DNA of 64,000 bases from Bifidobacterium sp. (GTDB lineage Bacteria; Actinomycetota; Actinomycetes; Actinomycetales; Bifidobacteriaceae), in NCBI RefSeq assembly GCF_022640935.1, contig NZ_JALCCV010000002.1, forward strand, positions 116,331 to 180,330, written 5' to 3'. Below the pieces are notes generated by a model that worked only from the letters and a program-made list of their open reading frames with translations, searched no databases and was not told the DNA's origin. Both the position numbers and the translations under genes were made by a program. Of this stretch, positions 55,345 through 64,000 are shown piece by piece. How positions within the stretch are numbered: the stretch's first letter is position 1; the number at the start of each line of letters is the position of its first letter.

Positions 55345-56532
55345 TCAGCACATGTGCTTCGGCCAAGAAGCGAGGTACTGCTCGGCGTTTCGCTTGGTTT
55401 CGTCGACGCTGTCGCCGCCGAACTTGTCGAGTGCGAATGCAGCCAGCGTAAGCCTCACCATCGCCTCGCACACCACCGAGGCGGCGGGCACCGCTGTGCT
55501 GTCGGAACGCTGGTTGATGGCCTGCGCAGCCTCGCCTGTATGCACGTCGACAGTACGCAGCGCGCGCGGGATCGAAGGAATAGGCTTCATCGCGGCCCGC
55601 ACACGGATGGTCTCGCCGTTCGACATGCCGCCCTCGATGCCGCCGGCGCGATTGCTCAGTCGCGTGATGCGTCCGTTTTCGCCCGGGACCATTTCGTCGT
55701 GCGCCTGCGAGCCGAAGCGTTCAGCCTCGCGGAACCCGTCGCCGATCTCGACGCCTTTGATCGCCTGGATGCCCATGAGCGCGCCTGCCAGCGCCCCGTC
55801 AAGCCGGCGGTCGGATTCCACGTAGGTGCCCACGCCAGCGGGCATGCCGTAGGCGAGCACTTCGACGACGCCGCCAATCGTGTCGGCTGCGGCCTTGCCT
55901 TCGTCGATGCGCGCCATCATGCGCCGCGCGGCTTCGGCGTCCAAGGTACGTACCGGCGAGGCGTCGAGCGCATCCAAATCGTCCGGGGTGGGCAGCTCAT
56001 AGTCGTCGCCGACGCCCACTCCGCCGATCGAAATGACATGCGAGACAGTGCGCACGCCGAGCGATTGCTCTAGGAATCGCGCCGCAACCGCGCCTAATGC
56101 CACACGGGATGCGGTCTCGCGCGCGCTGGATCGTTCGAGCACCTCGCGCACATCGACGAAACCGTATTTGCGCATGCCAGTCAGGTCGGCGTGCCCTGGG
56201 CGCGGCCGGGTCAATGGCGCGTTGCGGCCGGTATCGGGCAGCTCGCGGTCAAGCGGGTCGGCGCTCATCACTTCCGTCCATTTGGGCCATTCGGTGTTGG
56301 CTATTTCGATGGAGATCGGCGAACCGATCGTCAGCCCGTGGCGCACGCCGGTGAGCAGCCGGATCTTGTCCTGTTCAAACTTCATCCGGGAACCGCGCCC
56401 GTAACCCAAGCGGCGTCGCGCCAGTGCATCGGCGACGTCCGCGCTTGTGACGCGCACTCCAGCGGGCATCCCCTCGATCATGGCCACCAGCGCCTCGCCA
56501 TGCGATTCGCCTGCAGTCTGCCAGCGCAACAT
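55345..56532 (-). CDS. aroC: chorismate synthase
   Basis: A 395-residue FMN-dependent enzyme for the last step to chorismate. Motifs: T-A-G-E-S-H-G near the N-terminus, [19 protein letters not shown] and [19 protein letters not shown] lies five bases before the ATG. Its product is the substrate of TrpE encoded in this window. First gene of the aroC-aroKB-aroQ unit. Confidence 0.97.
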   Translation of the reverse strand: MLRWQTAGESHGEALVAMIEGMPAGVRVTSADVADALARRRLGYGRGSRMKFEQDKIRLLTGVRHGLTIGSPISIEIANTEWPKWTEVMSADPLDRELPDTGRNAPLTRPRPGHADLTGMRKYGFVDVREVLERSSARETASRVALGAVAARFLEQSLGVRTVSHVISIGGVGVGDDYELPTPDDLDALDASPVRTLDAEAARRMMARIDEGKAAADTIGGVVEVLAYGMPAGVGTYVESDRRLDGALAGALMGIQAIKGVEIGDGFREAERFGSQAHDEMVPGENGRITRLSNRAGGIEGGMSNGETIRVRAAMKPIPSIPRALRTVDVHTGEAAQAINQRSDSTAVPAASVVCEAMVRLTLAAFALDKFGGDSVDETKRNAEQYLASWPKHMC

Positions 56533-56576
56533 GCCTTCTCCTTCCGTCTGCGGACAACTTCCCCTATCTTACTGTC

Positions 56577-57056
56577 ATGCCCTACTTCTGTCTTCTGCCC
56601 AGTCTCATATGCGGATGCCTGCTGATCCTCGAGGATATCCGCAGCCGGCGCGTGCCCCGCGCTTGGGTCGGCGCAGGCATGCTCGCGCAATGCGCGGCGC
56701 TGGTTGTGTACGGGGTGAGCAGCGGCCGCCCATGGGGATTCCTGATAGCTTTGGGCTATTCGCTGCTCGCCGGGGTCATGCAATGGGCATTGTCGCATCT
56801 TCGAACAGGCAGCTTGGGATTCGGCGATGTGACCAGCGTTGCCATGACAGCTCAGGCAGTAGGCTGGTTCGGATTCGGCGTTTTCGTGCAGTGGTGGCTG
56901 ATCATGGGTGTCGGCGGTCTCGTGTGGATCATTTGCTGGAGCGGTTTTGCAAGGCTGCGCAAAACTACGCAGGGATTTTCGGACGCAGGGCTGCGCCCGG
57001 TACCATTTGTTCCGGTCATTGTGATTTCCGGAATCGTCGCGATCGCTATCGGCTGA
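56577..57056 (+). CDS. type IV prepilin peptidase-like protein (A24 family), short form
   Basis: A 159-residue membrane protein with about four to five spans. Both aspartate motifs of A24 peptidases are present: D-I-R-S-R-R-V-P near residue 20 and G-F-G-D-V near residue 81. It lacks the N-terminal methylase part of PilD, as TadV/CpaA-type enzymes do. Encoded opposite to its neighbours, divergent from aroC by 44 bases and convergent with mltG. It may process prepilins encoded elsewhere. Confidence 0.85.
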   Translation: MPYFCLLPSLICGCLLILEDIRSRRVPRAWVGAGMLAQCAALVVYGVSSGRPWGFLIALGYSLLAGVMQWALSHLRTGSLGFGDVTSVAMTAQAVGWFGFGVFVQWWLIMGVGGLVWIICWSGFARLRKTTQGFSDAGLRPVPFVPVIVISGIVAIAIG

Positions 57057-57090
57057 AATCGGTGCGGCAGGCATGCCGACTGCGGATCGG

Positions 57091-58335
57091 CTAGTTCGCG
57101 CCCGCGTTGGAGCTCTTGTATTCGTCGCGCAGTTTCCAGAATTCAGCCTCGGTCGTGGCGAACTTCGTTTCGCCGGTCTTCAGGTTCGTCGTCACGAAAT
57201 ACAGCCAGTCGCCTGCCGGCGGATTCATCGCCGCGGCGAGCGCCTTATCCCCCGGATTGCTGATCGGCGTGGGCGGCAATCCGGCATGGACGCGGGTATT
57301 GTATGGATTGGTGGCGTCGGTCAGCATCTTGCCTGTCAGCTTGTCGGCGCTGATGCCCAGACCATAGGCGACAGTGGTATCCATACCCAGGTTCATGTGC
57401 TTGTTCAGGCGGTTGAGAATGACTCGGGCGACTTTGCCGTAGTACTCATTCGAATTGACCTCGGATTCGGCGATCGAGGCGATGATGAGCGTCAGCTCTC
57501 GCTGTGCGCCTGCGGGAACGCCCAGCTCGTTCAGCTTGGTGACGCGTTTATCGACCATGGATTTCATGATCGCATTCGCCGAGCCGAGCGCATTGACGTC
57601 GTATGTGCCCGGCTCAAGCCAGCCTTCGAATTTCCCTCCGGCCTCCGCTGGCAGGATCCCTGCGCCCTTCGCGTCCAGAATGGCTTGGAATTTCCCGCGG
57701 TCGATGCCGGAAATCTTCGCCGCGCCCGTGACGACATCGGCGACGCGCTCGCCGGAGCGCACTTCCAGGAATCCTGTCGCCTTGCTCTGATCGGACAGTA
57801 TCGCGATCACGTCCGTGGACGACATACGGTACTTCAGCTCGTACGTGCCGGGATACAAGGTGCTGCTGTTGGCGTCCGCCGTGCTGGCGAATGTCGCCTG
57901 GGATTTGATGACGCCGGCCGCCTCGAGCTTGTGCGCGATCTGTCCGACGCCTTCGCCGCTGGTAATGACGAATTGAACGCTGCCGCTTCCTGGCCCTGGA
58001 TAATCCGAAACCTGCGCGTCGGGAGCCGCTCGGCCTTGCGTCCATGCGCTGAGCTTGACATAGCCGAAATATCCGCCGCCGAAGATAACGCCCAGGATGG
58101 CCACGATGATGATCAATACCTTGCTGATCGTGTGTCGGCGCCGCTGGCGGCGTCGGCGCATTTCACGACGCGATCGCGGAGGTTTCGGCGGTTCTGGCGA
58201 TGCGGAGGCGGCGAAAACCGGATTTGAGCGCGCGCCGTCATCGTCCTTGCCGGCCGCCTTGTTTCCCGGCTTGCCATCGGGGGAATCCTCGTCGAATCCA
58301 TTTTCGTCGAAGAAGGCGTTGAAATCTTCGGGCAC
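57091..58335 (-). CDS. mltG: endolytic murein transglycosylase MltG
   Basis: A 414-residue protein with an acidic N-terminal tail, a basic R-R-R-R-Q-R-R-R stretch, one membrane span (~72-92) and the YceG domain: E-G-W-L-E-P-G-T-Y, the catalytic Glu in I-A-S-I-A-E-S-E, and G-L-P-P-T-P-I-S-N-P-G. It cuts nascent glycan strands and sets their length. The start is GTG 58335 with AGAGGAG six bases upstream. It follows ruvX by 11 bases. Confidence 0.95.
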   Translation of the reverse strand: MPEDFNAFFDENGFDEDSPDGKPGNKAAGKDDDGARSNPVFAASASPEPPKPPRSRREMRRRRQRRRHTISKVLIIIVAILGVIFGGGYFGYVKLSAWTQGRAAPDAQVSDYPGPGSGSVQFVITSGEGVGQIAHKLEAAGVIKSQATFASTADANSSTLYPGTYELKYRMSSTDVIAILSDQSKATGFLEVRSGERVADVVTGAAKISGIDRGKFQAILDAKGAGILPAEAGGKFEGWLEPGTYDVNALGSANAIMKSMVDKRVTKLNELGVPAGAQRELTLIIASIAESEVNSNEYYGKVARVILNRLNKHMNLGMDTTVAYGLGISADKLTGKMLTDATNPYNTRVHAGLPPTPISNPGDKALAAAMNPPAGDWLYFVTTNLKTGETKFATTEAEFWKLRDEYKSSNAGAN

Positions 58336-58346
58336 TGATCGCTCCT

Positions 58347-58817
58347 CTAGTTGGTTCTCGCATCCAGCGCTGACTGCAGAATCACTACAGCCGATTGCTG
58401 ATCGACCACCGGGCGGTGCCGCTTGCCGGCGACCTGCGCCTCACGCAGCTGTCGGTGCGCACTGACCGTGGTCAGTCGTTCGTCAAGCAATGCTATCGAT
58501 GGTATGTCATGAATCGATGACGTGCCATCCGCGCTGAGCGCAGTCAAGCGCTTGGCCAGATTCGCCGCCCAGCGCCTGGCCTTCTTCGCGCTCTTGCCTT
58601 CGCTGCCATTGAGCTGCAGCGGCAGTCCTATGACTACGTGGCTGATGGGATTATCTTCGTCGGCGTGTCCTTCTATGACTTCGATCGCGGCGTCAAGCGC
58701 GCGGAAGGAGTCGCCTCGTGCGTCGAGGTTCCCGGCCGGATGGGCGAAGGTGAGCTCCGGGTCGGACAGTGCAAGTCCGACCCGGGCATCGCCAAGATCC
58801 ACGCCAAGCCACGTCAC
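58347..58817 (-). CDS. ruvX: RuvX/YqgF-type Holliday junction resolvase-like nuclease
   Basis: A 156-residue RNase H-fold protein: G-V-D-L-G-D-A-R-V-G at the start, V-V-I-G-L-P-L-Q-L-N-G-S-E-G in the middle, L-D-E-R-L-T-T and V-D-Q-Q-S-A-V-V-I-L-Q at the end. Implicated in pre-16S rRNA 5' processing and possibly junction resolution. GTG 58817, six bases after the alaS stop, so probably translationally coupled. Confidence 0.94.
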   Translation of the reverse strand: MTWLGVDLGDARVGLALSDPELTFAHPAGNLDARGDSFRALDAAIEVIEGHADEDNPISHVVIGLPLQLNGSEGKSAKKARRWAANLAKRLTALSADGTSSIHDIPSIALLDERLTTVSAHRQLREAQVAGKRHRPVVDQQSAVVILQSALDARTN

Positions 58818-58823
58818 AGGGCA

Positions 58824-61502
58824 TCAGGCCTGTGCCACGGCTTGGGACAGGGCACCCAACGCCGCATCGATCTTCGTGGCATCGGTGCCGCCGCCTTGGG
58901 CGAAGTCGGGCTTGCCGCCGCCGCCGCCGCCGAGCACCTTTGACGCTCCGCGCACGAGATCCCCGGCCTTGATGCCGAATTTCCGGGCTGCTGCGTTGGT
59001 GGCAACGGCGACCATGGGCCTGTCCTCGTCGCTGATGCCTGCCAAGGCGACGACCGCCGGCACCTCTTCGCCCAATTGGCCGCGCACGTCGAGCACGGTT
59101 TTGCGCAGGGATTCGAATGATCCGAAATGACCGACGTTTTTTGTCGCGACCTTCACCGGAGCATTGGAATCCTTGGTTTGCTTCACCAGCTCGGGCACGG
59201 ACGCAGCAAGCTGGGCCTCGTACATCGCGGCGAGCCTGCGGTCCGATTCCTTGAGTTTGGCCAGCAGCACGTTCAGACGCTCGGCCAGTTCGTCAGGGCG
59301 GGCGTTGAGCGTATCGGAAAGCTGAGAGACGAGTGCATGCTCGCGTGCATTGAAGTCATATGCGCCTTGTCCTACGACGGCATCGACGCGCCGGACCCCC
59401 GAGCCGATGGAGGCTTCGGCCATGATATTCACCGAGCCGATCTTGCCGACGTGGTCGACATGCGTGCCGCCGCACAGCTCGCGGCTCCAGCCGTCTTCGC
59501 CGATCGAGACGACGCGCACGATATCACCGTATTTTTCGCCGAACAGGTGCATGGCGCCCAGTGCGATGGCATCGTCGAACCTCATTTCCCTGGTGGTCAC
59601 GCCCAGATTGTCGCGCAGCCGGTCGTTGACCCTGGCTTCGACCGCGCTCATCGCGTCCCTGCTGGGAGCTTTGGACCATTGGAAATCGAAACGCAACCGG
59701 TTCGGCGCGTCCTCGGAGCCGCGCTGGGTGGCCTGGGGCCCAAGCTCTTCGCGCAGCGCCTTGTGCACCATATGGGTTGCCGTATGCGACCGGGCGATAG
59801 CGCCGCGGCGGGCCACATCGATATTGGCGCTGATCTGAGAGCCGACCACCAGCGTGCCTTCGGTAAGTCGGCACTGATGCACGATAAGATCCTTGATCGG
59901 TTTTTGCACATCGTCGACCTCGAGCACGGCGCCCTCGTCGGAGATGATCTCGCCCTGATCGGCCAGCTGACCGCCGCCTTGCGCGTAGAACGGCGTGCGG
60001 TCGAGAATGACCTCGACCGTGGCCGGCGCGTGCACGGCAGGAACCGATCCCTTGCCCTGCTGCATGATGCCCAACACGCGCGAGCGGCTCGAATAGTCGG
60101 TGTAGCCGAGGAATTTGATCGGCTGCGCGAGTTTCTTCTTGAAGTCGTCGTAGATGCTCACATCGACGTTATGGCGTTTCTTCAGTGCATCGGCGCGGGC
60201 GCGCGACTTCTGCTCGTCCATCAACTCGCGGAACTTGCGTTCGTCGACTTTGACTCCCTGCTCTTGCGCCATTTCCAGCGTCAGTTCGATCGGGAAGCCA
60301 TAGGTGTCGTGCAGCGTGAACACGTCTTCGCCGGAAACTAGCGGCACCTTGGAACCTTTGGCCTTGGAAACCGCGGCATCGAGAATCGTCGTGCCCTTCT
60401 CGAGTGTGCGGCGGAAGGCATCCTCCTCGCCGTAGGCGGATTCGGAGACTTCGTGGAACGTCGTATCAAGCTCGGGGTAATTCGGCACCATTGCGGCCTT
60501 GGAGACCGGGAAGAGCTCAGGAAGTACCAGATCACTCACGCCCAGCATACGCATGGAGCGCACCGTGCGGCGCAGCAGGCGGCGCAGCACGTAGCCGCGC
60601 CCCACATTGCTCGGGCGCACGCCGTCGCTCATGATCATCAGCGCGGAGCGCACATGGTCGGCCACGACGCGGAAACGCACATCGGCTTCCTCGTCCTCCC
60701 CATAGGTTCTGCCGGTCAGCTTTTCGGCCGCCTCAATGACCGGATAGACCTCATCGGTCTCGTAGATATTCTGTTTGCCCTGCAGCAGGTAGGCCAGACG
60801 TTCGAGCCCGGCGCCGGTGTCGATGTTCTTGTGCTCGAGCTCGCCGACGATATGCAGGTCGGTTTTCGACTTGACGTTGTCGACCTCGTAGTTCTCGAAC
60901 ACGAGGTCCCAGATCTCGATGAAGCGTGTCTCGTCGGCCGCTGGGCCGCCGTCCTTGCCATACTGGGGCCCGCGGTCCACGTAGATCTCGGAGCAGGGAC
61001 CCCCGGGACCGGGGCCGCCGGTGGTCCAGAAATTGTCTTCCATGCCGAATATCTGCATATGCGCGGGGTTGAATCCTTCGTTGCGCCACAGCGAACGAGC
61101 CTCTTCGTCGTCCGTGTAGGTGGTGACCCACAGTCTCTCGGGGTCGAAGCCGTAGCCGCCCTTGTCCTGCGGCGAGGTCAGCAGCTCCCAAGCGTAATGG
61201 ATCGCCTCGGCCTTGAAATAGTCGCCGAAGGAGAAATTGCCCAGCATCTGGAAGAATGTGCCATGTCGCGTGGTCTTGCCGACCTCGTCGATGTCCAACG
61301 TGCGCACGCACTTCTGGTTGGACGCCATGCGCTTGGACGGCGGGGTCTGCTCGCCGAGCAGGTACGGGATGAAGGGGACCATGCCGGCGATGGTGAACAG
61401 CGTGGTCGGGTTCGGCGAAATGAGCGAGGCGGAGGGCACGACGAGGTGCCCCTGCTGCTCGAAATAGTTCAGATAGCGCTTGGCGATTTCCGAAGTGCGC
61501 AT
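58824..61502 (-). CDS. alaS: alanyl-tRNA synthetase
   Basis: An 892-residue class II enzyme with N-terminal aminoacylation domain ([17 protein letters not shown]), editing domain with zinc motif H-T-A-T-H and C-G-G-T-H, and the C-terminal glycine-rich C-Ala part ending [17 protein letters not shown] 61502 gives the standard M-R-T-S-E-I start; an upstream ATG at 61547 lacks conservation. The order alaS-ruvX-mltG is conserved in actinobacteria. Confidence 0.97.
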   Translation of the reverse strand: MRTSEIAKRYLNYFEQQGHLVVPSASLISPNPTTLFTIAGMVPFIPYLLGEQTPPSKRMASNQKCVRTLDIDEVGKTTRHGTFFQMLGNFSFGDYFKAEAIHYAWELLTSPQDKGGYGFDPERLWVTTYTDDEEARSLWRNEGFNPAHMQIFGMEDNFWTTGGPGPGGPCSEIYVDRGPQYGKDGGPAADETRFIEIWDLVFENYEVDNVKSKTDLHIVGELEHKNIDTGAGLERLAYLLQGKQNIYETDEVYPVIEAAEKLTGRTYGEDEEADVRFRVVADHVRSALMIMSDGVRPSNVGRGYVLRRLLRRTVRSMRMLGVSDLVLPELFPVSKAAMVPNYPELDTTFHEVSESAYGEEDAFRRTLEKGTTILDAAVSKAKGSKVPLVSGEDVFTLHDTYGFPIELTLEMAQEQGVKVDERKFRELMDEQKSRARADALKKRHNVDVSIYDDFKKKLAQPIKFLGYTDYSSRSRVLGIMQQGKGSVPAVHAPATVEVILDRTPFYAQGGGQLADQGEIISDEGAVLEVDDVQKPIKDLIVHQCRLTEGTLVVGSQISANIDVARRGAIARSHTATHMVHKALREELGPQATQRGSEDAPNRLRFDFQWSKAPSRDAMSAVEARVNDRLRDNLGVTTREMRFDDAIALGAMHLFGEKYGDIVRVVSIGEDGWSRELCGGTHVDHVGKIGSVNIMAEASIGSGVRRVDAVVGQGAYDFNAREHALVSQLSDTLNARPDELAERLNVLLAKLKESDRRLAAMYEAQLAASVPELVKQTKDSNAPVKVATKNVGHFGSFESLRKTVLDVRGQLGEEVPAVVALAGISDEDRPMVAVATNAAARKFGIKAGDLVRGASKVLGGGGGGKPDFAQGGGTDATKIDAALGALSQAVAQA

Positions 61503-61868
61503 AAGGGCGTGAGCTCCTTGGATGGTTGATATTGATGCGGTCATCACTGCATGATCGCAGGCGACGCGGCACGATGCCGGGTTCGCGCAGGAATCCGGCG
61601 CGCAACTTGCCTAGCCGGCTGCACCTGCGATTGCCAATGCCCGCACGCTCGGCATGCCAAGCATGCGCGGATCTCCGATGCCGGCCGGAAAGCAGACCGA
61701 CTTGGACGCGAAATTCGTCGTGAGAACGCAGTGATGGTTGTTTTCTATTGTCTGTCACAAATACAGTACATTGCCTTATTAGCCGGCAGCGCGTCGCAGT
61801 CGCATCAGCTACATTGCATTGCAGCTGAATTACGTTGCAGCCCAGGTGACCGCGAACGGCTGGCTAGG
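61503..61868. other. non-coding spacer upstream of alaS
   Basis: The 366 bases between alaS and the DUF6167-type gene show no convincing gene. The middle (about 61735-61785) is AT-richer than its surroundings and is where an alaS promoter would be expected. I see no T-box hallmark and no strong hairpin. Confidence 0.6.
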
Positions 61869-62105
61869 TCAGTGCACGGATCCGGCATAGCGCCGGTTGA
61901 GCTCGTCCTCGCGGGCCTGCCGGGCGACATTGAAGTCGTGGACAAGGCCTTCGAGCGTTCGGATGCCGACACGCTCCTGGTCGGGGCCGAGCAGGAACTG
62001 GCGGGCATTGTCCGGCGTTTTGGCCTTGATGTATGCTTGGGCCTTGGAGACGGCGATAACGCCGATAACCGCGCCCACGCCGATCCATACGATTCGCTTG
62101 AACAT
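61869..62105 (-). CDS. small membrane protein, DUF6167-like
   Basis: A 78-residue protein: one N-terminal span (I-V-W-I-G-V-G-A-V-I-G-V-I-A-V) and a charged tail (R-Q-A-R-E-D-E-L-N-R-R-Y). Its ATG shares one base with the upstream stop (TGATG), with AAGGAG five bases before. It holds the place of the DUF6167-type gene found between DUF948 and alaS in actinobacteria; function unknown. Confidence 0.85.
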   Translation of the reverse strand: MFKRIVWIGVGAVIGVIAVSKAQAYIKAKTPDNARQFLLGPDQERVGIRTLEGLVHDFNVARQAREDELNRRYAGSVH

Positions 62106-62542
62106 CACCGCTCCTTGCCGTCGTAGATGTCGCTGTCGTTATGGATGGCAGCGCTGTTGTTGGTGCCATCGGCAGCCGCCTTGCGCTTCTTGGAGAAGAA
62201 GCCCTGCACCGTGGTTTTTGCGGCGTATGCGCCCGCAGCCAGTTTGATGACCGGCTTGCCGAGGAAGGAGCCGTACAGATCGGCCAAAGCGCCGACGTTG
62301 CCGGCAGTGGTCGACGCCGCGGACGAGATCTTGTTGACGTCTTCCAACGATTTGTTGACCTGCTTGACCGTCGTCACGCCCTCATCGAGCGCGGGGAGAG
62401 CGTGGTCGCCGGTCTCTTTGACCGTTTCGGCGATCTGGTCGAGCAGCTTGCCCAAACGGATCAATGGGTAGATAAGGAAACCCGCCAGCACGGCGAACGC
62501 GATCGCCGCCACCAGTCCGGCAATGTCTGCGACACCCATCAT
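62105..62542 (-). CDS. DUF948 membrane protein
   Basis: A 145-residue protein with an N-terminal span (I-A-G-L-V-A-A-I-A-F-A-V-L-A-G-F) and an amphipathic helical region (L-D-Q-I-A-E-T-V-K-E-T, then V-K-Q-V-N-K-S-L-E-D-V-N) typical of DUF948. The C-terminus is polar. It heads the DUF948-DUF6167-alaS-ruvX-mltG series. Function unknown. Confidence 0.88.
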   Translation of the reverse strand: MMGVADIAGLVAAIAFAVLAGFLIYPLIRLGKLLDQIAETVKETGDHALPALDEGVTTVKQVNKSLEDVNKISSAASTTAGNVGALADLYGSFLGKPVIKLAAGAYAAKTTVQGFFSKKRKAAADGTNNSAAIHNDSDIYDGKER

Positions 62543-62680
62543 GAACCTCGTTTCTTCGGAAATGGACGGCGGCGCTTGCCTTGCCGCAATCCTGCGTCAC
62601 TCACAATCTAACAGCTCAGGTTATCGAACGCCCCAGACTCGTCCTTCCCTCGCCTCGGAGATCAGTTCAGGCCATGTACG

Positions 62681-63355
62681 TCACTGGTTGTAGGAGACCA
62701 CTGTGAAGGCCTGATCGATCGGCTTGCCGATGTCGAAGTCGAATTGCGTCACGCTGCCATTCGCCGGCCGCTCGCCTAAATCGTAGCCTTCGGGCGCGAA
62801 GCGGTGCATGAGGCTGAGCAGGGTGTTGCCATGGGAGATCTGCAGGACGTGATCGCCATCGTGCAGAGCCGGGTTGCCTGCGATAAGCGCGTAGCCGCCT
62901 TCGATGCGTTGCCAGTACTCCTTGTCGGACTCCGCATCGTGGAACGGGTCGGCTTCCTTGAGAAAGTCGCGGGTGGCACCCAGTCCATACTGCTCGACGA
63001 TAGCGTTGTAGGTCGGTGCGCCGTGCGGCGCACCTGCCGCCCACCAAGCCGCATTCATGTCTTGACCCTCGAAGTAGCCGTAGAACTGCTCGCGGAAATG
63101 CATATCGGCGTGCAGCTCAGGCCTCGCATGCCCGGCCTGCTCGTTGATGCCGAGGATGCGGCTGGCCGTGATCTGAGCGCGCGTGGTGTCGGAGCAGTAG
63201 GCCGCGGCGAAATCGATGCCGCGAAGTTTGCTGCCGGCCTTGTCCGCGTCGGCGATTCCCGCCTCGGTCAACGGAGCGTTCGACCAGCCTTGCAGCCGGT
63301 TGTATCGATTGAATGACGTCTGTCCATGACGCACGAGATGCAGATGTATAACCAT
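62681..63355 (-). CDS. histidine phosphatase superfamily (phosphoglycerate mutase-like) protein
   Basis: A 224-residue protein with the R-H-G-Q-T motif at residues ~9-13 and a second catalytic His in Q-I-S-H-G-N-T (~175-181); Arg in T-R-A and Glu in F-R-E-Q complete the active-site pattern. More likely a phosphatase than a glycolytic mutase, since the canonical mutase motifs are not present. Substrate unknown. Divergent from the downstream plus-strand gene by 57 bases. Confidence 0.9.
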   Translation of the reverse strand: MVIHLHLVRHGQTSFNRYNRLQGWSNAPLTEAGIADADKAGSKLRGIDFAAAYCSDTTRAQITASRILGINEQAGHARPELHADMHFREQFYGYFEGQDMNAAWWAAGAPHGAPTYNAIVEQYGLGATRDFLKEADPFHDAESDKEYWQRIEGGYALIAGNPALHDGDHVLQISHGNTLLSLMHRFAPEGYDLGERPANGSVTQFDFDIGKPIDQAFTVVSYNQ

Positions 63356-63412
63356 GCCTTACAATTATGCCACAGCACCGTTGTTATGCTGACCTGCTGG
63401 CATAATCGAGAC

Positions 63413-63781
63413 ATGACACGATTTCTCGCACGTTGGTTGGTAATGACGATCGCCGTGGCGGTCACGGTTCTGATTCTGCCCGGGATGCATACGGTGGGTG
63501 ATCCCCCGATCTTTGGCTTCGCCGCGTTCGCGCTGTTCATGGCCCTTATCAACGCATCGATCAAGCCGATCGTGCATGTGCTGGCGCTGCCGCTCAGCAT
63601 CGTGAGCTTCGGGTTGGCCGCCTTGATCATCAATTGGATCTTCATGCGCTTCGCCTCGTGGCTCGCCATCGGGATCTTCGGCGTGGGCGTCGATGTCGGC
63701 GGTTTCTGGTGGTCGGTGCTGGCTTCGATCATCATGTCCATCGTCTCGGGCATCGCCGCGGCGGTCGTCGGCAACGATTAG
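63413..63781 (+). CDS. PF04020-type four-span membrane protein (phage holin family IV name)
   Basis: A 122-residue protein with four hydrophobic segments and the conserved A-L-I-N-A-S-I-K-P-I-V and L-P-L-S-I-V-S-F-G-L pattern. The family name refers to a mycobacteriophage-type holin, but chromosomal copies like this are housekeeping membrane proteins and no phage gene is near. ATG 63413 fits the family start; the frame is open to 63326 with unrelated residues. Confidence 0.87.
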   Translation: MTRFLARWLVMTIAVAVTVLILPGMHTVGDPPIFGFAAFALFMALINASIKPIVHVLALPLSIVSFGLAALIINWIFMRFASWLAIGIFGVGVDVGGFWWSVLASIIMSIVSGIAAAVVGND

Positions 63782-63898
63782 CGAAAACCGGTGGTATGCC
63801 CATGTACGCCGCAACTCCAGCTGATGGACGGAATACGAGCCTGTACGCATCTGCGCCACACCGCATAAAAATTGTTGCGCACCCCAACCAAGAGGGAG

Positions 63899-64000
63899 AT
63901 GCCCACAGATTCGGCTGCATCGAAGGGTCGCGGAAAACCAACAGCAAAACGTAAAAGTCTGAGATGCGCCCCTCCCGCGCGTACGCAACCGTTTCGAGAA
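63899..64000 (+). CDS. start of an unidentified gene, cut by the window end
   Basis: From ATG 63899 a frame stays open to the last base (34 codons: M-P-T-D-S-A-A-S-K-G-R-G-K-P and onward, basic and low complexity). AAGAGG lies three bases upstream and an AT-rich patch ~30 bases before. The N-terminus alone does not identify the family. It could be chance. Confidence 0.4.
   Translation, partial: MPTDSAASKGRGKPTAKRKSLRCAPPARTQPFRE

Noticed and set aside
59127..60341. 404-codon plus-strand frame inside alaS
   Set aside because: Antisense of alaS, whose class II and editing motifs are all in place on the other strand.
61503..61868. T-box riboswitch upstream of alaS
   Set aside because: I could not find the conserved T-box sequence, a specifier loop with an Ala codon or a terminator hairpin.
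63413..63781. Prophage remnant because of the holin family name
   Set aside because: Single housekeeping-type member of PF04020, no endolysin, integrase or structural gene around it.
1..64000. CRISPR arrays, insertion sequences, integrases, rRNA genes
   Set aside because: No regularly spaced repeats, transposase motifs or rRNA sequence were seen when reading through the window.

Overview
This 64-kb window is ordinary core chromosome of a high-GC actinobacterium, most likely Bifidobacterium or a close relative. The phylum is supported by RbpA, a HelY-type helicase, a PafB/PafC-type WYL regulator, a GarA/OdhI FHA protein beside an FtsR-like MerR regulator, the DUF881-sbp-DUF881 block, and GuaB3. 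The fused TrpC-TrpB and AroK-AroB proteins, the oleate hydratase and the gene order fit bifidobacteria. The genus is an inference; no rRNA is present. I saw no insertion sequence, prophage, CRISPR array or rRNA operon.

Layout. 1-6.3 kb (+): PafBC-like regulator (cut by the window edge), small membrane protein, HelY, RbpA, HAD phosphatase. 6.3-14 kb (-): membrane protein, MerR regulator, FHA protein, DUF881/sbp/DUF881, PgsA-like phosphatidyltransferase, hisG, hisE, rpe, lgt. 14-20 kb (-): trpA, trpCB fusion, trpE, hisI, hisF, so histidine and tryptophan genes are interleaved. 20-27 kb (-): rlmN, cdsA, frr, pyrH, tsf, rpsB, def, the conserved translation/phospholipid block, with an unusual multi-hairpin spacer between tsf and pyrH. 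27-43 kb is more accessory: two paralogous acyl-CoA ligases, an Rv3235-like protein, guaB3, icd, an orphan sugar-binding-type lipoprotein, an M23 peptidase, an EamA transporter, an esterase, a T4-endonuclease-V-like glycosylase, a berberine-bridge-type flavoprotein and oleate hydratase. 43.6-44.6 kb holds tRNA-Asn(GTT) with a clear terminator, then about 800 bp that looks like a decayed gene. 44.6-53 kb (-): DUF1345 protein, tsaD-rimI-tsaB-tsaE (t6A synthesis), holA, comEC, comEA. 53-63 kb (-): aroQ, aroKB fusion, aroC, then (after a convergent prepilin peptidase on +) mltG, ruvX, alaS, DUF6167, DUF948, and a histidine phosphatase. The window ends with a PF04020-type membrane protein and the first codons of an unidentified gene.

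How the genes work together: stress-responsive transcription (PafBC, RbpA), phospholipid synthesis (PgsA, CdsA, Lgt substrate supply), amino-acid synthesis (His, Trp, shikimate), translation (RpsB, Tsf, Frr, Def, AlaS, TsaBDE, RlmN), handling of exogenous fatty acids (two ligases, oleate hydratase) and a partial DNA-uptake set (ComEA, ComEC, prepilin peptidase). No clearly new system is visible. The most interesting leads are regulatory: a two-copy bipartite motif ending in a perfect DnaA box (one copy just upstream of comEA), a 20-bp perfect palindrome upstream of oleate hydratase, a tandem DnaA-box-like array, and a class of very long perfect hairpins without U-tracts.
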